A stretch of 64,000 bases of DNA from Parasedimentitalea marina (GTDB taxonomy: Bacteria; Pseudomonadota; Alphaproteobacteria; Rhodobacterales; Rhodobacteraceae): the NCBI RefSeq assembly GCF_004006175.1, contig NZ_CP033222.1, positions 62,001 to 126,000 on the forward strand. Reading direction: 5' to 3'. Of the stretch, positions 57,148 through 64,000 are shown one piece after another. How positions within the stretch are numbered: position 1 is the stretch's first letter; each line of letters starts with the position of its first letter. A program made the translations under genes and the position numbers. The notes under the pieces are model-generated. The model was not told the DNA's origin. It ran no database searches and saw only the letters and a program-made list of their open reading frames with translations.

Positions 57148-58091
57148 AGACGGGGAACACCTCCTTACCTCCGCTGGACTATTTGCTGGCGTTTGAGGCC
57201 GCGGCCGAGACACAAAGTTTTGTCGGCGCTTCAAAAATGCTCAACATCAGCGAAACCGCGATCAGCCGCAAAGTTCGTTTGCTTGAGTTGCACTATGGAA
57301 TTTCGCTGTTTGTACGGGGCCATCGGTCGATCACGCTGTCGTCACAGGGCATATCCTTTCTGGCCCGTATCCAGCCCGCACTGCAGGATCTGCGCGATGC
57401 ATCCCGCCTTATCGTTGCAGAACATCAGCACAATCCGGTGACCGTCGCTGCCACCAACTCGGTGGCGACTTTATGGTTGATGCCGCGTCTCAATCAATTC
57501 ACCCGGAAAAACAAACACCTGAAAATTATGATGGTTGCCTCGGACAATGACGACGAATGCCTGTCCGAAACGGTGGATCTGGCAATTCTGCGCGGGTCGG
57601 GCCACTGGCCAGGGTTTCAGGCGCAGTTATTGTTCGGTGAAACGATTTTTCCGATCTGTTCCCCGGCGTACCTGGAGGCAAATCCGGAGGCCGCAGATTT
57701 AGCCACCTTCCCGTCTCACGACTTTCTCGAAGTCTCTTCCAAGCACACAGAATGGATGAATTGGCAGGTCTGGCTGAACACGATTGGCTCGCCCATTGCC
57801 GATCTGGAACGCTCGGCTTTGTTCAATACCTATCCAATGATGGTTCAGGCTGCGGTTGACGGATTGGGCATTGGACTTGGGTGGCGGCATTTGGTGGACC
57901 CGCTGATCGCTCAAGGTAAATTGGTCAAACCCATAAAAGATCAGAACGTTCGCACAGACCAGGGATACTATCTGTTGCGCGCGGACCAGGCTGTTGATTT
58001 TGAAGAATGCCAAATCGTCGAAAACTGGCTGTTAAGCATCAGTGAAAACCGCTCACGCTACGAGGGCTTCCCGACAAATTCGCCTAAGTAA
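57144..58091 (+). CDS. LysR-family transcriptional regulator (GcvA-like)
   Basis: A 315-residue LysR protein of the GcvA/AmpR type. Its N-terminus is LPPLDYLLAFEAAAETQSFVGAS followed by ISETAISRKVRLLELHYGISLFVR. The effector domain ends with GLGIGLGWRHLVDPLIAQGKLV. It lies between the divergent betaine importer and the co-directional soxBDAG genes and probably regulates one or both. The frame is intact. Confidence 0.88.
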   Translation: MKTGNTSLPPLDYLLAFEAAAETQSFVGASKMLNISETAISRKVRLLELHYGISLFVRGHRSITLSSQGISFLARIQPALQDLRDASRLIVAEHQHNPVTVAATNSVATLWLMPRLNQFTRKNKHLKIMMVASDNDDECLSETVDLAILRGSGHWPGFQAQLLFGETIFPICSPAYLEANPEAADLATFPSHDFLEVSSKHTEWMNWQVWLNTIGSPIADLERSALFNTYPMMVQAAVDGLGIGLGWRHLVDPLIAQGKLVKPIKDQNVRTDQGYYLLRADQAVDFEECQIVENWLLSISENRSRYEGFPTNSPK

Positions 58092-58202
58092 TTTCTGCTC
58101 GGCATCCCTGAATGTCGGATCTCACGGGGTGATTGTCCGATCTACCACAGTAGTTTCACTGGATTTCCTGCATCATTGTGTCGCAAATGGATGAGGTCAT
58201 AA

Positions 58203-59469
58203 ATGCGGTACTCAGGTCTTCGTGTGATTAAAGAGGCTTTGACGGGTCATCGGGGCTGGGGTCCTGTTTGGCGTGATCCTGAGCCGCAATCTTCGTATGA
58301 TTTTGTGATTATTGGCGGTGGTGGGCATGGGTTGGCCACGGCGTATTATCTGGCCAAGACCTTTGCCAAGTCCCGCATTGCGGTGCTTGAAAAAGGCTGG
58401 ATTGGCGGCGGTAATGTTGGCCGCAACACCACGATCATCCGCTCGAACTATATGCTGGATGGCAACGAGCCGTTTTATGAGTATTCGCTGAAGCTGTGGG
58501 AGGGTCTGGAGCAGGAGCTGAACTATAATGCGATGGTCAGCCAGCGCGGCATTCTCAACCTGATCCACAGCGATGCGCAACGCGATGCCTTTGTCCGGCG
58601 TGGCAATGCCATGATATTGAACGGGGCCGATGCCGAGCTGCTGAGCACCGAGCAGATCCGCAAGGAATACCCGTTTCTTGATTTTGACAACGCCCGGTTC
58701 CCGATCAAGGGCGGGTTGGCGCAGCGGCGCGGTGGCACGGTGCGCCATGATGCGGTGGCCTGGGGCTATGCCCGGGGCGCTGACAGGCTGGGCGTTGATA
58801 TCATCCAGAACTGCGAAGTCACCGGGTTCCGCATTGAGGATGGGATCTGCAAAGGGTGGAAACCTCGCGCGGGTTCATTGGCGCCGGTAAGGTCGGCTGC
58901 GCGGTTGCGGGCTCGTCTGGTCGGCTGATGGCCAAGGCCAATATGCGGCTGCCGATCGAAAGCCATGTCTTGCAGGCCTTTGTCTCGGAGGGGTTAAAGC
59001 CCATTCTGCCCGGCGTCATCACCTTTGGCGCGGGTCATTTTACTGCAGTCAGTCCGACAAGGGCGGGCTGGTGTTTGGCGGCGATATTGACGGCTACAAC
59101 TCTTATGCCCAGCGGGGCAATCTGCCGGTGGTCGAGGATGTCTGCGAAAGCGGCATGGCGCTGATCCCGGCGCTGGGGCGCGCCCGTCTGCTGCGCATGT
59201 GGGGCGGCGTCATGGACATGTCGATGGATGGCTCTCCGATCATTGATCGCACCCATATTGACGGGCTCTATTTCAACGGCGGCTGGTGTTACGGCGGCTT
59301 CAAGGCCATCCCGGCGTCGGGCATGTGTTATGCCCATCTGCTGGCCACCGACACCCCACACGACGTTGCCACCGCCTATCGCTTTGATCGTTTCCGGCGT
59401 GGCCACATGATCGATGAAAAGGCATGGGCGCCCAGCCCAACCTGCATTGAGGAGCACCTGAGATGCTGA
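58203..59469 (+). CDS. soxB: Sarcosine oxidase beta subunit, reading frame broken twice
   Basis: The catalytic subunit that oxidises sarcosine. FAD motif YDFVIIGGGGHGLATAYYLAK; RGGTVRHDAVAWG contains the His that carries covalent FMN in this family; C-terminal MDMSMDGSPIID and GLYFNGGWCYGGFKAIPASG. The frame is lost at GGG 58854-58856 and TTTT 59038-59041. One base restored at each gives GVETSRGFIGAGKVG and FYCSQSDKGGLVFGGD, about 420 residues. The stop overlaps the soxD ATG. Confidence 0.9.
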
Positions 59470-59750
59470 TCAACCACCCGCTTCTTGGCCCTCGCGACGC
59501 GCAAGAGTTCACCTATCTGGGCGATGCTTCGCTGATCAACCGGCCCGACTGGCAGGCCGAGGATGCCCAGGAGCAGTTCCACGACTACCTGTATCTGCGG
59601 GATAATCCCGCAGGTCTGCACCGCGAGCTGTGGTTCCACGAGACCGGCGATCGCAGCTGGGTGGTGGTGACACGCGACACCACCACCCATGAAATCACCA
59701 AGGTTGAGCTGGCCCGCGATGTGGCCCGCTCCCTTGGCCGCAGCAAATAG
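59463..59750 (+). CDS. soxD: Sarcosine oxidase delta subunit, cysteine-free variant
   Basis: A 95-residue small subunit beginning MLINHPLLGPRDAQEFTYLG, with LYLRDNPAGLHRELWFH and a C-terminal ITKVELARDVA. Well-studied SoxD proteins bind zinc through cysteines near the N-terminus (CPYCG); this protein contains no cysteine at all. Position between soxB and soxA and the RELW...H core support the assignment. Confidence 0.85.
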   Translation: MLINHPLLGPRDAQEFTYLGDASLINRPDWQAEDAQEQFHDYLYLRDNPAGLHRELWFHETGDRSWVVVTRDTTTHEITKVELARDVARSLGRSK

Positions 59751-59761
59751 AGGCGCCGACC

Positions 59762-62704
59762 ATGGCACAACCAAACCGATTACCCGGTGGCCAGATTGAC
59801 CGCAGCCGGACGTTGAGCTTCACCTTTGATGGCAGGTCTTATCAGGGTCATCCCGGCGACACGCTGGCCTCGGCGCTGCTGGCCAATGGGGTGCGGCTGA
59901 TGGGGCGCTCGTTCAAATACCACCGTCCGCGCGGGGTGCTGTCCTCGGGCAGCGAGGAGCCCAACGCCCTGGTCGAGCTGCGCAGCGGTGCGCGCCGCGA
60001 ACCCAATACCCGCGCCACCACGGCGGAATTGTTTGACGGGCTGATGGCCAATAGCCAGAACCGCTGGCCGTCGCTGAAGTTCGACGCCATGGCGATCAAC
60101 GACCGGTTCTCCACCTTTCTGACCGCCGGATTTTACTACAAGACCTTCATGTGGCCCGCGGCCTTCTGGGAAAAATCTACGAGCCGATCATCCGCAAAGC
60201 TGCCGGTCTGGGGTCGCTGTCCTTGCAGGAAGATCCCGATAGCTATGACAAAGGCTTCCTGCACTGTGATCTGCTGATTGTTGGCGCTGGCCCTGCCGGT
60301 CTGGCGGCGGCGCTGACGGCGGCGCGCGCCGGGGCACAGGTGATCCTGGCCGAGGAGGATTTTGTCTTTGGCGGTCGCCTGAACGCGGAAAATTTTGAGA
60401 TTGGCGAAGGATCTGCACTGGACTGGGTCTCGCAGACCATGGCAGAGCTGCAGACGCTGCCCAATGTGCGTTGCATGGCGCGCACCACAATTATTGGCGC
60501 CTTTGACCACGGCATCCACGGCGCAGTCGAGCGGGTCTCGGACCATCTGGCCACGCCGGATGCGGGCAAGCCGCGCCAGATCCTGTGGCGCATCTACGCC
60601 AAGCGCACGCTGCTGTGTGCCGGGGCGATTGAGCGGCCCATTGCCTTTGAAAACAACGACCGGCCCGGCATCATGCTGGCCGGATCCATGCGCGCCTATG
60701 CCAATCGCTGGGCCGCAACTCCGGCGCAGAAAGTGGTGGTGTTTACCAATAATGACGATGGCCACCGCACCGCCCTGGACCTGATCGCCAAAGGCGTGGG
60801 CGTCGCTGCCGTGATCGACACCCGTCCTGATGCGCCGCGTCTGGCCGATTGCGAGCTGATCCAGGGCGCCCGGGTGATCGACACCTCGGGCCGGTTGGGG
60901 CTGAACTTTATCCAGCTGCGTCTGGCGGATGGCTCGGAACGCACCATTGAGTGCGGCGCGCTTGGCGTCTCCGGCGGCTGGAACCCAAATGTGCATATGA
61001 CCTGCCACCAGCGCGGTCGCCCGGTCTGGAATGATCAGATCGCTGCTTTTGTTCCGGGGATGGCCCTGCGGGCTTAAGTGTTCTTAAGCGCCGCCAATGG
61101 CGATTTCTCAACCGCTGCGGCACTGGCCAGTGGCAGCAAACAGGCGGTACAGGCGCTGCAAGAGCTGGAGATTGACGCCCCGCAATCACCCTGCCGCAGG
61201 CAGAAGACGCGCCCGTCAACCTGCAGGCCTTTTGGCATGTGGGCGAGGGCAAGGGCCGCGCCTGGCTGGATCAGCAAAACGATGTCACCGTCAAGGACGT
61301 CAAACTGGCACATCAGGAGAACTTCCGCTCGGTCGAGCACCTGAAGCGCTATACCACGCTGGGCATGGCGACGGATCAGGGCAAGACGTCGAACATGGGC
61401 GGCCTGGCGATCATGGCCGAACTGGCGGGCAAATCGATCCCGCAGGTCGGCACTACCATTTTCCGCCCCCTATACCCCAGTGGCAATGGGCACCCTTGGC
61501 GGCCGCTCACGCGGGGATTTCCACCCCACCCGCAAGACCCCAGTCACATCTGGGCCGCCGAACAGGGCGCGGTGTTTGTCGAGGTCGGCAATTGGCTGCG
61601 GGCCCAGTGGTTCCCGCAACAGGGCGAGACCCATTGGCGCCAAAGTGTCGACCGCGAGGTCCGCGCCACCCGTGGCTCTGTCGGGATCTGTGATGTGACC
61701 ACCCTGGGCAAAATTGACGTCCAGGGCGCGGATGCGGCGGATTTCCTGAACCGGGTCTATGCCAATGCCTTTGCCAAACTGCCGGTGGGCAAAACCCGCT
61801 ATGGGTTGATGCTGCGCGAGGATGGCATTGCCATGGACGACGGCACCACCGCACGTCTGGCCGAGGATCATTTTGTGATGACCACCACCACCGCCAATGC
61901 GGTCACGGTCTATCGCCACATGGAATTTGTCCACCAATGCCTGTGCCCGGATATGGATGTGCAGCTGATCTCCACCACCGAGGCCTGGGCGCAATATGCC
62001 GTGGCCGGTCCCAACAGCCGGGCCCTGCTGCAAAGATTGTCGACCCGCGTTTGACATCAGCAACGAGGCATTCCCATTCATGGGCTGCGCTGAGATCACC
62101 GTCTGCGGCGGCTTACGTGCCCGGTTGTTCCGGATCTCGTTCTCGGGCGAGTTGGCCTTTGAAATTGCGGTGCCCACCCGCTATGGCGACGCGCTGATCC
62201 GGGCGCTGATGCAGGCCGGAGAAGAATTCGACGTGGTGCCCTATGGCACCGAGGCCCTAGGCGTGATGCGGATCGAAAAAGGTCACGCGGCGGGCAACGA
62301 GCTGAACGGCACCACCACCGCGCTGAACCTTGGCATGGGACGGATGGTGTCCAAAAGAAAGACTGCATCGGCAACACCCTGTCCGAGCGCGCCGGGCTGA
62401 ACCCGGTGGATGCGCTGGCGCTGGTCGGCTTTAAACCGGTGAACAGCACTGACAAAGTCACGGCAGGCGGGCATCTGATCACCGCAGGTGATGCGGTGGA
62501 TGCGGCGCATGATCAGGGCTATGTCACCTCGGCCTGTTATTCACCGATCCTGAACAGCTCGATCGGCATTGGCTTCCTGAAGAACGGCAGCGCCCGCCTG
62601 GGCGAGACCCTGCTGCTGACCAGCCCGCTGACCGGATTGGACGTGCAAGTTCAAGTGGTCAGTGCGCATTTTGTAGACCCAGAGGGGACCGTCTTCGTGA
62701 TTAA
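59762..62704 (+). CDS. soxA: Sarcosine oxidase alpha subunit, reading frame broken repeatedly
   Basis: The large subunit: an N-terminal 2Fe-2S-like fold (FDGRSYQGHPGDTLASALLANG), a NAD/FAD domain (CDLLIVGAGPAGLAAALTAARAG), and a C-terminal GcvT-like folate domain (GICDVTTLGKIDVQGADAADFLNRVY). Losses are at AAAAA 60171-60175, GGGG and neighbours 61057-61080 (leaving an in-frame TAA at 61075), CCCC 61178-61181, the C-run near 61467-61471 (two bases), CCCC near 61546, two sites at 62040-62055, near 62363, and GGGG 62685-62688. Repaired, it ends HFVDPEGDRLRD at TAA 62702-62704, about 985 residues. Confidence 0.87.
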
Positions 62705-63262
62705 TCTTACAGCAGTTACTGCCCTGGGCGGACCGTCAGCCCGGGTGGACCACTTTAACGGCGTCACCGTGACGGAATGCCCCGACTGGGCGCTGGCCTC
62801 GGTGACGGCACGGCGGGGCCAGAGCGGCCAGACCGCCGATAAAGCCCGGGCCATGCTGGGGTTTGCGCTGCCCGACATTGGGCTCTGCACCGGTGACGGC
62901 AGCCTGTCGGCCTTTGGATCGGTCCCGAGCAATGGATGATTGAGGCACCGCACTCCAGTCACGAGGATCTGGCGGCGCAGCTGAAAACGGCCCTCGGCGA
63001 CAGTGCGTCAATCACCGAGCAAACCGACGGCTGGGTCCGGTTTGATCTGACCGGGCCAGGCTGCACCTCTGTGCTGGAACGTCTCAGCAATGCCAATACC
63101 GCAACGATGAAATCCGGCAGCATCACCCGCACCGGCATTCATCATCTGGGCTGCTTGCTCAGCTGTCGCAGCAGCGGCGATCACTACAGCATCTGGGGCC
63201 CCAGATCCGCCGCCCAAACCCTGCACCACGCCATAGACACCGTCGCCAAAAGCGCCCTGTAG
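62697..63262 (+). CDS. soxG: Sarcosine oxidase gamma subunit, reading frame broken once
   Basis: Starts at GTG 62697, overlapping the repaired soxA stop. It reads INLTAVTALGGPSARVDHF, then after one G restored near 62920-62923 (GSGPEQWMIEAP) continues DGWVRFDLTGPGCTSVLERL to TAG at 63262, about 188 residues. In the sequence as given it looks fused to soxA; that is caused by the lost base at 62685-62688. Last gene of soxBDAG. Confidence 0.83.
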
Positions 63263-63291
63263 ACCGCCACGGCCAGGGGCGTATCAGCCGG

Positions 63292-64000
63292 TCAAATCGA
63301 GGGAATTGACCGGTTGTTCTCAACCCGAAACAAATTAATCTTCTTACGGTCCTGCTGCGGTGTAACCCCGAACTCTTCGCGGTAGTGGAACAACAGCGGT
63401 TCTGTGGTTGCATAGCCCACAGCCAGACCAATCTGGGTCATGGTGTCATTGGAATACAGAACCATCTGACGGGCCGCATTCATCCGCAGGGTGCGGTAAT
63501 ACCGCGAGGGGCTTTGACCTGTCGCGTCTTTAAATCGCCGCTCCATTTGCCGGGGCGACGTCCCCACCATTTTGGCGACCTCAGATACGGCCAGCGGGTC
63601 CTCTATATTGGCCGCAAAATCTCAACCGCGTCAGCCACCGCGCGGGGCAACATATCCGAGGTGCTTTCACTGTGAAATGTTGGGATCTTTTGGCGCACGC
63701 CCTGCCCCGCATCAAGGGATGCTGAAACCAGCAGGCGACTTCGGTAGTGACATTATTGCCCAGTTTTTGCTCTATCATATGGAGCATGAGGTCGAACATC
63801 GCCGCTGCCCCGGACACCGTATACCGTTCGCGGTCGATGTTGATCACGTCATCTGTGGTGCGTAGATCCGGAAATTCAGCGGCAAACGCGGCCGCGTAAC
63901 ACCAATGCACACTGCAGGTATGACCATCCAGCAATCCGCTGCGGGCCAATGGAAATACCCCAGCGCTGACACCGCCCATTTTAACCCCATGACGCGCCAT
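63292..64000 (-). CDS. GlxA-family AraC-type regulator, partial (5' end outside window) and frame-broken
   Basis: The C-terminal AraC domain is clear: VGTSPRQMERRFKDATGQSPSRYY and MTQIGLAVGYATTEPLLFHYREEFG. The part near the window edge (HGVKMGGVSAGVFPLARSGLLDG, YTVSGAAAMFDLMLHMI) is the DJ-1/PfpI-like domain of GlxA regulators. At least one frame change lies between about 63570 and 63710. It is convergent with soxG. By analogy with GbdR and SouR it may respond to glycine betaine or sarcosine. Confidence 0.8.

Overview
The window looks like a chromosomal stretch of a marine alphaproteobacterium of the Rhodobacterales (Roseobacter-type). The evidence is the gene content: heterotetrameric sarcosine oxidase, a glycine betaine ABC importer, several Rieske oxygenases of the quaternary-amine class, TRAP-TAXI and Pot-type importers, a beta-keto acid cleavage enzyme, and high-GC codon use. 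I see no rRNA, tRNA, CRISPR array, insertion sequence or phage. The assignment is inferred from protein families, not from a database search.

Layout. 1-3.1 kb: the end of a ROK-family regulator and a hipB-hipA module with palindromic operators. 3.1-13 kb: a five-gene minus-strand catabolic operon (class III aminotransferase, beta-keto acid cleavage enzyme, histone-deacetylase-like amidohydrolase, M20 amidohydrolase, alanine racemase), its divergent LysR regulator, and a polar amino-acid ABC importer. 13-31.6 kb: a methylated-amine region with four Rieske oxygenase alpha subunits, a BetI-like TetR regulator, two FAD oxidoreductases, a GcvT-like protein, an aminotransferase, a GNAT enzyme, a trimethylamine/dimethylglycine-dehydrogenase-like flavoprotein and a complete Pot-type ABC importer. 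32-41.8 kb: a dedicated glycine cleavage block (lpd, lipA, AGCS symporter, universal stress protein, gcvT, gcvH, gcvP) and a GlxA-type AraC regulator. 41.8-48.3 kb: TRAP-TAXI importer, DadA-like oxidase, Asp/Glu-racemase-like protein and a LysR regulator. 48.3-50 kb: a second hipBA module. 50-57 kb: a glycine betaine-type ABC importer with a cupin and a DUF1989-GcvT fusion. 57-64 kb: LysR, soxBDAG and a partial GlxA-type regulator.

How it fits together. The window can encode most of a route from glycine betaine to C1 units: import (ProXWV-like), Rieske demethylation (GbcA-like), dimethylglycine demethylation (DgcA/TMADH-like), sarcosine oxidation (SoxBDAG), then glycine cleavage with its own lipoamide dehydrogenase and lipoyl synthase. 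GcvT-family folate-dependent demethylases recur four times beside oxidoreductases. No Rieske reductase is encoded here. A second theme, at 3-13 kb, fits deacylation and transamination of a beta-amino acid followed by beta-keto acid cleavage.

Regulatory signals are unusually readable. A TTGAGCGCTCAA-type palindrome lies in front of three operons in the methylamine region. A 46-bp element is shared by the two intergenic regions of the 3-13 kb locus. Both hipBA modules carry repeated palindromes.

Caution: from about 33.7 kb onward many genes carry net base losses, mostly single bases missing from short homopolymer runs, in otherwise well-conserved proteins. I read these as consensus-sequence errors rather than real pseudogenes, and give each such gene as one feature.
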